From positions 15,625,404-15,689,403 of the forward strand of contig OU342808.1 in assembly GCA_910591455.2 (NCBI GenBank): DNA of 64,000 bases, read 5' to 3'. Position numbers and translations under genes: made by a program. Positions within the stretch are counted from its first letter, which is position 1. Each line of letters starts with the position of its first letter. This stretch comes from Pholis gunnellus. Its lineage: Eukaryota; Chordata; Actinopteri; Perciformes; Pholidae. A model generated the notes under the pieces. It saw only the letters and a list, made by a program, of their open reading frames with translations. It was not told the origin of the DNA and searched no databases. Positions 49,301-60,500 of this stretch are shown here, piece by piece.

Positions 49301-52123
49301 CCCTCAAAGTTGATGAAGAAAAGATCTTCAGAAACGTTTACATTCACTCCACCGCAGCAGCGGAGCCAGACGTTGTAAACATCAGGCGCTGCACAAAACT
49401 GACATGGTGCTATTTTCTTTTTCTGCGATATATTTTACTTTTCTTTGCTGGTTCAGTCAGAGAAACTGAGAGGAAATTACACGAAGTTGAAGCTATTTCA
49501 AAAACCTAAAAGATTTGAGGCTTTTGACAAACATTTTCAGCTGGAGCTGAAACTAGAAGATACCTACTACAGTATGTACTACAGTATGTCACACTGGTAG
49601 TTTAGAATAGTGTATTAAATTATGTAACACATGCTGTTAAATATTTCCATCTGATATGTTGGTGTATATTAAAATAGGAATATTTCACTGCAAGCATCAT
49701 ATACTGCAAGCATCATATACTTACAACATATTTTGTGATAACAAGCTCACAGAATGCCATACAATTGTACGTGTTTTTAAGAAGTACAGCTTTTTCAGGC
49801 TTCATTTTAAACCATTTTATGAACCAGCTGACGACACATCTGACTGATAGAAAATTAGCAACAGTGCTAAAACACATACACACACACAAGCAAGTAGAGC
49901 AGTTTACAGTGTCCTGATTTTTTCAGCGCGTTCAAGGACAAGGGTGTGTTTCCATGCTCATTTTATGAGCATGGAATCATGATCCCTATTAATTTTATGA
50001 TCTAATCCACTGTAAGACAGCATGGTATGCTTTGGCACATGGCAGTCAAGTTTATATAATGTGTAATGAACTACAAAAAGCAGAAATTGTGGTTCTGGTT
50101 TGGTAACATTACAAATAATAATTGGCTATGACTTAAGCTTTGGCCTCTTTTCAGAGTGATCTAATGAACCCTTGTCTATTTGCCGATCAGTCAGCAAGGC
50201 CAGCTTCCAGGTAACATGCAGTGCAGTGGGAGGAAATGCACTGGCAGTCCAGCACTAAGCTCAGTTTAAGTAGAGGAGCACAAGAAGCTACACCTGGGGC
50301 CTAAAGCAAACTGATCAGCTGGTGAACCAATCTTTAAGGTGGACCAGCCCACCTTGCACTCACAGTCAAACAATAGAATAACATTCAGAGGGTCACATCC
50401 TTTGCCCCCCCCCCACCCCCCAAGAACAGTAAGTGCAGCTTACACACCACCCTCTGTAATTAGAAGTGTATGAGTGAGTCCTCCACACTATAAAGCTCTT
50501 CATTAGTGCACTGGAAAAAACAGCTTGGCTCTAGAATCCTTGATGATTTGCAGTAAACAAGCTTGTTCTGGTTGCAATTAGGAGTCTCTTGTCAAAGCCT
50601 TGTTTTTATAACTTCCCCTGAATGAATGCAGTGGTGGGATGGAGGAGGCCTGTGGATCCGACTGCCTGCTTGAGAGAAACCCAAGTCAGGTTACCGTAAC
50701 GTGTCATTTATTTATGAGCCTCTATAACTGGGGATTTTTGTAATTAGTAAAGGAATCAAACAGGGCACAACACAGCGGGATAAAAACTCAACATCACTCT
50801 TTAAACGCTATGTCACATATGTGTTTTCTATTGGCTGATTTTTAGGCTGGCTGCAACTATGATTCAGTGCAGGAGTGCAAGAGACGTCATAGGAATGCTT
50901 CACTGTTAAAATGACCATTTGTGGATCAATTACTCACCACGTGTTGCCTTGAATTATTGAAAAAGTCTCGCAAACCTCCACGGTGAGCGAAGTAACGGTC
51001 GAAAACAAGAGTAAATCCTGGATGCATTGAATTCAATTCAGGTAGGTGTAATGCTTCTTATATACAGTCCATCGTCAAAGCTGTATCAAAGCATTGGTTT
51101 ACAACCTCGTGCAGTATAATTCAATCCCGTTTATCTTGTCGTATGCTAAAGACATTTGCATTCTTGCCAAAATGTTCCTTTTTAATACACTTCCGCCACT
51201 AGCGGTTCATGGTTGTGCAGCCGCTGGAATTCAAGGTAACTTGAAGGGTGAAGTATTCTTTTAAAATCCATGATATTCACTGCACTGAAGGAATACAAAA
51301 ATATAGGTATGCAGTTTTTTTCCCCATCCTTGCTGTATGTAAGCAAGTAAGTAACATTCTCTCTGTTTTTGTCTCAGAGGTCACTTCGCCCCGCTTGTCA
51401 TCCCTATCAGTCCACTGCAACTCCCCGCTCCCCTCAGTGCAGCTGCTCTCAGGGTGTAGCTTGTTTCTGAAATATGATAGTCTCTCTTGCATGACCTCAC
51501 TTTGGTTTGGACAGGGGAGGTGTGGTGGCAGGTTATTTTGTCAGGCTGAGTAGAGCATACAAATAATCAACTTGTGATTGAGAATTACAGCATTTATAGG
51601 TTTGTTGATATTAAAACGCAGTCACGTAGGTGTGTGTAGACAATAGGAATGGCAAGGTTGTTTATCTATATGCTCTAACATCAGGTCTGTTTTCAAATTT
51701 CAGGGCAGATGCATGAACTTCACCCGCATAAAGTCTCCCTCTCCTCATTACCCACACTACAACCATCACTCATCTCCCATCTACAACCCTCCCAGCAGGA
51801 CTCCACCTCCACCGCAGGGCACCCTCCCCCCTCCCCCAAGCAGCCCTCCATCATCTCCAACGTTCTCCTCCTCCACCCTTCCACTACTGCCTCCAACACC
51901 TCCTTCCACCTCCACCACTCCTCCCATTTCACCTCCCCCTTACACGCCACCTCCCACCCGGGCTCTTCCTCCAACCACCCTGCAGATACCTGACCCTCCG
52001 GTGCTCCCTCCCACCCCTCCACCCTCTGCCTCCCCGACTGGTTCCCTGCCTCCTCTTCCACAGGGACCCCCTGCGGGGCGAGCCCCTCCACCTGCCCGCC
52101 CACCACCTCGCCCTGGCCTGTAG
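34399..52123 (+). CDS. antxr1: Anthrax toxin receptor 1 (TEM8), vWA-domain type I membrane protein
   Basis: Cell-surface matrix receptor linking extracellular ligands such as collagens to actin; in mammals it also binds anthrax protective antigen. Eighteen exons: 34399-34556, 37270-37341, 37434-37505, 38043-38124, 38304-38337, 38710-38789, 39433-39501, 40026-40106, 40967-41027, 41520-41618, 44479-44548, 44667-44745, 45124-45219, 46657-46698, 47465-47560, 47870-48037, 48844-48924, 51704-52123. Phases chain perfectly to 619 residues; human is shorter in the tail. Residues 1-27 are signal-like. The vWA MIDAS is intact: D52-K-S54-G-S56, T120, D152. The transmembrane helix is about 324-347, ending in LLWWFWPL. 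The tail has an acidic EESSDDEDFE, the conserved KKKWPTVDASYYGGRGVGG block and a proline-rich terminus from about residue 488. The start ATG precedes the signal-like segment directly. Teleosts carry several antxr1 paralogues, so the a/b/c/d suffix is undetermined. Confidence 0.95.
34557..37269. other. antxr1 intron 1, with a degenerate tandem repeat
   Basis: A 2.7-kb intron. It contains a minisatellite at about 36825-37055 and, on the minus strand, an unassigned 183-codon open frame (36614-36063) with no recognised domain, which I do not call a gene. Confidence 0.6.
36775..37060. repeat. Degenerate minisatellite (about 20-26 bp units, ACAAAGAGACACAAAA-like)
   Basis: About ten imperfect units such as CTACAAAGAGATGGCAAAAT and GACCACAGAGACACAAAAC, preceded by GGCCCAGGGGCCAAAGGGGT. 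This combination recurs in percomorph genomes. One frame stays open across it and would encode repeated DHKEIQNDYKEM-like segments, which reflects the repeat and not a gene. Confidence 0.75.
42990..43450. repeat. Dispersed repeats in antxr1 intron 10
   Basis: Two adjoining repeat-like segments. GGGCTGTCACAATATCAGAT, then TTCACAATCGTGATATCC (42990-43060), resembles the widespread 'agggctgtcacaat' family. From about 43130, TGCTTAGCTTAGCAAAAGAC, then TGTAAACAGGC and TTATGCTAAGCTAAACTAACC, form a diverged copy of the common 'tagcttagcataaagactgg' fish repeat. Confidence 0.55.
46195..46345. repeat. Second diverged copy of the AATCAGAATC dispersed repeat
   Basis: AAGAATCAGAACCGCTTAAT, then TTGCCAAGTGCATTTAA, and downstream AAAAGACACGGGGGGACAG, parallels the copy at 11226-11420. 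It lies in antxr1 intron 13. Confidence 0.45.
48925..51703. other. antxr1 intron 17
   Basis: A 2.8-kb intron. It contains a 16-bp tandem duplication at about 49688-49720 (ACTGCAAGCATCATAT twice), a perfect 12-bp-stem hairpin at 49950-49976 and a C-rich run at about 50404-50421. No exon recognised. Confidence 0.6.
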
Positions 52124-53290
52124 AGCTCCGGGAGCAGACGGGAGAGAGTTTAACAGGATTTAAAAGGCAACCCAGAGTCCCACCAACGATCAGCACATGA
52201 CCATCCTTGATTGTACCTGCGAGGACCTGCGAGTGCCTTGTGCCACACTCAGTGGGCTGTGGCCTTTCTGCCTTGTGAAGTGGACCAGTGAAGACTTGTT
52301 TTCAGTTATTTATCTACTGTGACTTTTGTACACATTTAGCCCAACAGTGCAATTGCTCGGATGCTTGAATTACACAAACATTCCCTACAAATGAAGTCAT
52401 GCAGGCCGGCTCTAAATTATTTTCCTTCTTGGTCCTCCTGTGTCAGGCCCTGTGGTCACTTCCATGCGTACGCAAGATTAGACGAATCCTGAACGGCTTG
52501 AACTAATGCCTTTTCTCGAGGAGCACAGTCACGTTCAAAATGATCGAGACACTAAAATATGTGCCTGTGTTACAGAAAAGAGGTAAAAGACTCATGTTGC
52601 AAATGTTCCACAAACAACAGATGTAGGATGATTTAGAAGAATCTGAAAATCCCAGTTTTTGTATTCTTGAATGTTGAGCAATTGCATGCAAGTGTTTGAC
52701 TTTTTGTAACATTTCTACCTTGTTTTATACAGCATAAATGCATTTGTACTTTTGTTGAGAAAACCACATTTTCCATTTTTGAGGTTAAAAAAGCAATTGC
52801 TGATAAACACATATACACTAAGCGTGTTGAAACAGCAATGCAACATATCTGAATTTGTTCTTGCAACTTTTGTCTTGAGTGCCATATTAACCGGCTTTAT
52901 GCGAGTCACAGCTGGCCTCATTTTTGTGCACATCAGAGTAGACAATGTTTTTTTATGCCCTATTACTATAACTGACCTGACCAAGATGACTGAAATCACT
53001 GCTTACGCTATGTCTATCAATATGTGTACGAAGATATGTCAGTCAGGGAAAAGCTTTGCACATCGTCTTGCTCATCCACCCACGGCCTCTAGCAAAAGGG
53101 TTTTATGTAAATAATCATTTCGATATAACCATGTGTGTTCAGATATCTGGGAGTGTGTGTATGTGTCAAAAAGAAAGAGACTATTCGTGACAGCCTGTTT
53201 AATCAACTTAAACAAAATGATCTGGCTCTTTTTGCACAAGATGCTTCCAGTTCCTCAAAGCGTGGGAGATAATAAAAGCATGCTGTTTCA
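52124..53290 (+). other. antxr1 3' UTR
   Basis: Continues from the TAG stop. The first plus-strand AATAAA found in a suitable place is at 53271-53276 (GATAATAAAAGC), which would give a 3' UTR of about 1.15 kb. Poly(A) site use is inferred. Confidence 0.5.
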
Positions 53291-54881
53291 TGGGTCATAT
53301 ACAGTTCAGTATATGGAATTTAAGGTTATTAATATGAAGCTGTTCCTTGACGGTGATCAGAGGAGTCTCAGCAGAATACAGTGCAGATTGCAAGTTCATC
53401 TTTCACTCTGAGAACCTTATATAAATGTCATGGCAAAACTGAAAAGACCGTATGTAACTTTCCACCAATACAGTACAGCATGTACACACCTTTGTTGGTT
53501 TCATTCAAAATGAAAGTAAACAATCGAAGTGTATTGAATAGGATTTTTCTTTTATTTGTCTTCATGTATTGCTCTTCAAATGCAATTACTGACCAGTAAA
53601 CCAGCGTGATTTACTTCTGGACAATGTGATAACAGCCTCCATCAAAAGCCTGTAAAGATTTTAACAGGTTAACAGTCCTTTCCAAAATTCTACAGAATGT
53701 CTCCCACATTCCATTTATTCTTCAGTATGATAAGATATCACAATATTCTGTAACACTTATTGAACTTTTGATTCTATTTTCTTTTATTCCACAATAAGTT
53801 ATACAGTTGAAATCACCAGGTTCACACAGCGGTTATTTGCAAAACGCACAGAGCACCTCCCTGTGATAGAAAAAAAGAGAAAAGAATATGCAAAGCATGG
53901 CTAACTAATCCCAGATGTTCATATGTTGCATTAAGTCACATGCACGAATGGAGTGAGCTATCTAGGAAAATATTAGACACCATCTAATCCTCAGGAAATG
54001 TGGACAGGCTGCAGGAAAGGTGTCTTGGTGCTAATCGTCTGACATAATTTGGGGACAGACAATGGACAATTGACTTAACATTTAAGGTTGACAGCACGCA
54101 GAGACTTTTTTCTTGTTGCACAAACTAAATGCAAGATGTCATCGAGTCTGTTGCTAGTGTTAGGTTGGGCGCAGTCTCCTTTTGTATATTTTTTTGGAAG
54201 AATTTGGGTTCTGTTATACGTTAAAATCAGAGATAAATCCTAGACCTTAATTTGCAACTGACAGTTTGTTGAACATATTTTTCTACAGAATTTGGCTGCA
54301 CCATAAATGAGGCCAGCTTTGTGTTAAACCAGCATTCACTAATGTCTGGCCTACAGTCGGCCTGCATTGCTAGAATAGATTATAAAAAAATCAACATATT
54401 GCAGTTTCAAGCTTTCAGTTTCATCATCAGGAGCAGGCAGGATTTTTTTTTTTTATTAACAAGTAAAACAAAAAAAGTTTGTAATTTGGAATGCAGCAAA
54501 CATCTAATAAATACCAGGTGTGTCAGCTGATTGCTCAGTTTCATTCATTAGGCCTACACTTCTTGTTTTAAGTCTACTAGAAGAAATGGAGAGCAAATCC
54601 TAAAAAGTGGTCCGTCAGAGGGAGGACTAAACTACACATTTGGTCCTCCTATAGGCTGTTTTCATAGCTGACATTTGAGCTCGTCATACAATGAAACGCG
54701 CAGGTGTAGGTAATCACACTAACAATGGCTGTGATCCAGTTCAGGGTCACCGTTTTGTAACTCGGCTCATAATGACATGAATGGAGCCATATTTGGCGTT
54801 ATTAGTTACAAGTAAAAAATAGAAACAAAAACAATATTCAAGCCATATCTCAACTAATTAAGGTCACAGTGGAGAAAACAC

Positions 54882-55613
54882 ATGCTACTAGTTAAGCAAT
54901 CACTGAGACACCATAAAGCAGCTGTGACGTGTCTACATGCAGGTGAAGGACTTGACTGCAGCACGTTACCTGAAATGCTACAGATGACGCTTACTCTAGA
55001 TGCAAGACTATCCACACTCCTTGTGATTGGAGCATGGAGGCTGTATTTGCTCAGAGCTGTGGCTAACTTCTGCGGTTACTCTGCAGCTGCACTAGAAGCC
55101 ATTGTTGTGGTTAGTCAGTGCAATGAAATCCTTCTGAGAATTGCACTTGGTTTCACCAAGAGTATAGCTTTTTACCTTTCAACCATGCTGAGGCTGAATG
55201 CAATCCTCAGGCTCACGCTGGCAGGTGTGCTCTTCTCACGAGAGGGACCGGACCAACGTCGACACTCAAACTGCTCCACCTGTGCTTCATCAAAGACCTT
55301 CAGAAACAGCAGCTCCTCTTCTTTGTGCTTTGGAGGAGGAAGAACTGTCAGGTGGCTGATGTCAGCGCTGCACGCCATGTCTGCACTCTGCCGACGTTCA
55401 CCATCCGTTAGCGTGACCATCTTGGCCCTGTCAAGTTGGTGCAGTAACTTCAGAATCACCGTCTCCACCATTATGACTGTGAGTGGATGCATCAGACCAC
55501 TGCTGTCCACCTTAAAGACTGTGACTGGTTACGCTATACAAGTACTTGAAGCCGTCTGGGATCTGTCATCACTAATAAGCAGACCCTTAATGTTTCGTGA
55601 ATCTGGACTCTAA
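54882..55613 (+). other. 243-codon open frame of unknown significance
   Basis: The longest uninterrupted frame in the window apart from none of the recognised single exons. It starts with ATG and ends TAA, has no signal peptide, and no motif I recognise. It overlaps the minus-strand exon-like frame. The composition (many Ser, Leu, Arg, Cys) argues that the minus strand, if either, is the coding one. Confidence 0.2.
55172..55531 (-). pseudogene. Unassigned exon-like open frame (about 120 codons), possible gene or transposon relic
   Basis: The minus-strand frame is open for 120 codons. It is bounded upstream by an in-frame TAA and a CTTTAAG/GTCACAG acceptor-like sequence, and downstream by GAAAG|GTAAAA, a plausible donor that directly precedes the in-frame stop. 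The predicted peptide looks protein-like in composition (for example HKEEELLFLKVFDEAQVEQF) but I do not recognise the family. The opposite strand carries a longer, 243-codon ATG-initiated frame (54882-55613) whose Ser/Leu/Cys-rich composition looks like an antisense shadow. I cannot decide between a real exon, a decayed retrocopy and chance. Placed as pseudogene only for want of a better type. Confidence 0.3.
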
Positions 55614-55673
55614 TACAATGTACATAAAACTGACCAGAAATGACATTTTTAACATGGATTTGTACTACCCGTT

Positions 55674-57506
55674 TTTATTCTAATAAAATAAAATATAACA
55701 TATTTGATGATCAAGCACAATGTTTGACCAACTGTCAATCTTTTTGGATTTGTGCATGCACACCCTGAACTGTACCTTCTCACCAAATGAGCTCTGACAA
55801 TAAAAAGGGAAGTTACATGACACTTTATTGCATCAGTTCCACTAATATACTGTACAGTGCCCAACGCAACAGGTTGCTAGGATTCAGTACAGCATCCTTT
55901 GTTTATGCCTCCAAACACAAAATGTAAATCTGCTTAAAGCATGTATGGGGGTTACAAAAGTACCTGTAACATTGTTTAGTTTTCAAACCCGTTCACCGGC
56001 TCGGCAGGGGAGGAGAGGGGGGTGCAAAAGTCAAGTTCAGGCTTGATTGCAAAAGCAAAAGCAATATTTTAAAACCTGAAGTAAAGAGAAGAATACAAGC
56101 AGGGCCTATTTCTTCACTACACAACTGCATGTGTACAACATTTCTTGGGCGTTTGAAACAGACATTTGGATCACACACAGCTGGCATCTGACTTTCTATC
56201 TAAATAAACATCTTCAGTATAACAATAGTAGTAGTATAGTAGACATACTGCCATAAAACTGTATCTGCCCCTTTTTAGGCCTTCATACAACACAAGCTAC
56301 CAGCATCAGTACACGTTTGCCTACAATATAGGATGAACATATAAATATATATGTTTGTTTACAACTGTCATTGTAGAGGTTTTTGGTTTGACAGTATATT
56401 TCAAATGACTAACATTCACATTTCAAATCAAAGAGTAACTTCAATATAAGAAAAAAAGAAAGTTAAATATAACAAAAGAAAGAATAGCTACAAATGGTCC
56501 CAATATTGCAGTAGTTGTGCTGGCAAGGTGTGGGCTGGGAACTGGGTGCAACTTTTACTTCACGTTAGTAACTTCATCTCACTTTATAGTTTAAACGTAA
56601 ACCTGCGTTTAAACTATAAACTTATGCTGACCTTAGCAATAAGGTCAGCATACGAACTAAATTGTGTACAGACGGTTTTTAAGTACCGGTATAATGTGCA
56701 GAGAATTGTCAAAGCAGAAATAGTGTACGTAACAAAACAATCTCACACCCTGGTGTATGTGGCTTAGTAAACAAGGCCTATTCTCATTAACTGAGCCAAG
56801 TTTAAAATACAAAACACTAGGTTTATAGACCAGAACAAGCTTCTATAGCCTACACAGAAAGACTTTAGACAGCAGAGTATAGTAACAAGCTTTTCTTTGA
56901 GTAAGCTGTGTCCTCAGAAGAGAGAAACTGAGTCACTGGAAAACTGCGCTACAATTAAGAAGAAGCAATGACCTGTGACTTGGAATGATTTAAGATGGTC
57001 GTTTACTTCAACTGTTGAGTAAAGACACTTCAAATGATTAGCTGCCAAAGAAAAAATATCCAAACTAAACTACAAAATCATTGCACTATAGGAAAAAAAA
57101 AAAAAAGAGTCAGTAAGGTCTTTTAAAAACAACTTCTGTCATTCAACAGCTTCAATAGCAGCTCCAAGATGCTCCCAGTGTCAGTCGTTAGCTTCACAAA
57201 CCCAGAGCTTGATGAGGATACGTCATTGCCAGCCCAGACCTCGCCACCACAAACAAAACTGCTTCTCTAACAATAATACGACAATGATGCCAAAGGTTTC
57301 TGGGAAAAATAGAAAGTGAGATACAGATACAATGCAACAGTGAGATACACAACTGTTGAGTAAAAGATTGCATTACAAAGAGCCATGATACATAAACGGG
57401 ACATTTGTTTTCTCTTGGTTTCTGCATACAGACGCTCCTTCGCCATCTGTACGCGTTTGAATGTGCGTCCGCCAGGCTTTTGTTGTTATGTGATGATTGG
57501 TGCGGT
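55674..57506 (-). other. gfpt1 3' UTR (probable extent)
   Basis: Downstream of the gfpt1 stop codon. On the minus strand AATAAA occurs at 55824-55829 and 55674-55679, giving a 3' UTR of about 1.7-1.8 kb. It includes two adjacent perfect hairpins at 56583-56652. Poly(A) site choice is inferred. Confidence 0.45.
56583..56652. repeat. Two adjacent perfect inverted repeats (hairpins)
   Basis: Hairpin 1: 15-bp arms 56583-56597 and 56606-56620 (TTTATAGTTTAAACG), 8-nt loop. Hairpin 2: 13-bp arms 56623-56635 and 56640-56652 (TATGCTGACCTTA), 4-nt loop GCAA. Only two bases separate them. They lie in the presumed gfpt1 3' UTR. Confidence 0.9.
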
Positions 57507-60500
57507 TCACTCTACGGTCACAGACTTGGCCAGGTTTCTTGGACAGTCCACCTGTATTTAAACAGAGGGAGGTCCTTTACTACATAACAAACAGCAATAT
57601 AAATGGACAACAAGTAATGAGAGGTTTCAACAGTTGACTGAATGCTACGGTCAAACTATCAAGTACGATTTAGCTGGTGGGTGTGCAACAGAGCTGTGTG
57701 CACATAAATGTTTGCTTCTCTGTCAGATCAGCAGCGCTATTTAGTGCGGTACTGAATAGTTGTTGACATAAAAATGTCTAAATCTGTGCACACATCGAGG
57801 CGTTTACCTTTAAAGTGACGTCACAAGAGTAAGGATGTTAACATGCTTCGACCCAGAATTAGGTCACTTAGAAGAACTCCTTGCAAAGACACGGAAAGAA
57901 TGCGGCCTAGAAGGATTTGTGAGGGGTCGGTCGACTGTGGTAATTTGAGGGGGCGGGGCCCTAGCACAGTTTGACCTGTCTGTCACTGACAGACATGGGA
58001 TCTTTGAAGCTTCTATACGTCGAGGCTATTCCCAAAGTGAAACACCTCACTCTGTTATCAAAGAACCGGGGGTTACGTTAAGTAACCCAAAGTTACTTGT
58101 TTGAATGAGTTAGGAACACCGACATTTAAACACTGCAAGCTGTTAATTTCTGGCAGTGGTTGTCAGCAGCTTTGCCATCAGAGCAGTCAAAGCGTACACC
58201 GCTTACAATTACACTGAATTGGAAAAAAAGCAATGTTCCTTATGACGTGCAGCACTTTTGGACATTTCACCTCTAAATGTCAAACGTCATTGGGCCACGT
58301 GCAGGAACCACTCAAACCAGGAGTCCATAATTATCCTCTTACCTGTAGTGCCATCGATCATTCTAGACTGTTCTGGTGTGAGACGCCTAGTTTTGGAGAT
58401 ATTGGCCATAGAGATGTCTGACTCCTCTCAAATATAATGAGACTATATCGCACTCAAAGCCAAACGCAGACCTTGCCATAAGCACAGGTGGCATTCATCA
58501 TGTTTACAGATGTTGTCTGAGCTAAGGACTGTTTGCTGAATCCGACGTGGCTCCAGCGGTTGCATTTAACATTCTCTTTGTCATTTTGACAGAAACTGTT
58601 GTAAAAATTCCGTTATACTCCATTATTACTCGTCACTTTAATTTTTTTATTATACTAAGATGGAGGCTAAAGATGTATTTAAAGGCGGAGTCTGTGATTT
58701 TAATCAAATACACTTTTTGTCAAATTCAGTGAACATCTGGTGACGTTCTGCTAGCTGTCGGTTCTGTGTGAGTAATGATAAAAGATCCGGTGTTCATACA
58801 CCGTTTTAGTTTTCTTTTTGGAAATGATTACATCTGTCTTGTAATATCATTCGGTAGCGCTCTCAATACTGTACATGTGTGTTTGTAATCATCAATATAC
58901 AGAACAAGCGTATAGATTGTGTATCTATATGTAGTGATCACAGATGCTCCAAAGCCTCCAGTCCGTCAAAATGACTTCAGACTTTTACATCATTTTTTAA
59001 AAACTTCCATCAATGACGGAAAATATTCGGTTAACGCGACCTCTGCGTGGCACACTTACAAGTCCACCGTAATAAAGAAAGAGAAAATTAAGATAATAGG
59101 AAAATGCTCTTGCATGAGGTCCATTGTTCTCAACTTGGTCACTCTATTGACTATTTCCCACAGTGACCAGTGTATGTAAACACTGGCAAACTACCGATAT
59201 TGAAAGCTTTTAGTTACAATGATGAATGCAGATGCAAATGGTGGAGATGTGAGATTTCAGAAACTGATATTTCAGAGCATTTTTTTAGTCTCAAGTGACA
59301 GGTGAGCTAATAAATCTCATCTGGTAAAACGGTTGTGATCATCAGTTAGCGCTGAGCCTGAAGGGACAGTACTTACGTCGTAACCTCGGAGGACAGCCAG
59401 GTGGAAGGAAAGCAGCTGCAGCGGGATGACGCTCAGGACGCCCTGCAGGCAGTCCACACAGTGAGGCACTTTGATGGTGCGGCTGGAGTTCTTAGCGGTC
59501 TCGTAATCGTCCTTGTCACAGATCACGATGGGGCGGCCCTGTAAATCAAACAAAGCAAATCACCTGTCAATTTGGTCCCAAACCTGGATCTCTCTCAGTT
59601 GATTTGCACACCTCTTAAACCCACATCTGCCACAGATTACTGACAGCAGTGATGTCACGCTGGAAAGATCCCTCCCTTTGTATTTAATGGAGGTGAAGGA
59701 TCAGAGGTGTGGCACAGACAAGACTGTGAAAATCATCAAGCGTTCAGGGAGTTCAAAATGCAAATATGGAATTTTTCAAAGGCTCTGAATCACAATAATA
59801 GCACAAAAACAACAACAATTGTAAAATCAGAGCTCAAATGAAGTCAATAAGTCAGTTTCCACAACATAATGTTTCATGAGCATTTTAGAGACAGAGTTAC
59901 AAATCTGCAGGGTCAATCACTTGGGTTCACCACTGCAACAGGATATTTAAGACTATTTCCATAATTTTTCGGGAGGCCGTACGTAGGTCTTACCTGGCGG
60001 GCAACAATTTGCTGCAGGGCGTTCTGACATTTGATGTAGGTGTTGTCTCTCATGATGATCATGATGACTGGCATGAGTTTATCCACCAGGGCCAGGGGAC
60101 CATGTTTCAGCTCTCCAGCCAGGATGCCTTCTGAATGCATGTATGTGATTTCCTTGATTTTCTACACAAGATGAAAAAAAAACAAAAAAAACATGGGTTA
60201 AGAAAAGCTATGCTGACGATGTAGTCATGATGTTTTACATTTCAAAAACAGAAAGACAGAGTGCACCTCTGAAGTACAATAGTTTTTGCAGTCTGGTATT
60301 ACTTGTATAAAGCCCTCCAGAGACACCTGGCAGTTTTAAAACATTGAACGGAAAAACAAAGCTGGTGGAAAAGAAGGTTGCATTTGCTCACCAGTGCTCC
60401 TTCCAGGCAGGTAGCATAATGGTAGCCTCTGCCCATGATCAGGACACTCTTCTCTTCGTACAGCTCTGTTGCCAAACTCTGGATCTCATCATCCAAACTA

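Larger units (their letters stand above)
53300..55660. other. Spacer between the converging antxr1 and gfpt1 transcripts
   Basis: AT-rich, mostly featureless. It contains the unassigned open frames at 54882-55613 (plus) and 55531-55172 (minus), described separately. Confidence 0.5.

Noticed and set aside
51720..52196. 158-codon minus-strand Gly/Glu/Trp-rich frame
   Set aside because: Antisense of the proline-rich last exon of antxr1; composition follows from CCx codons.
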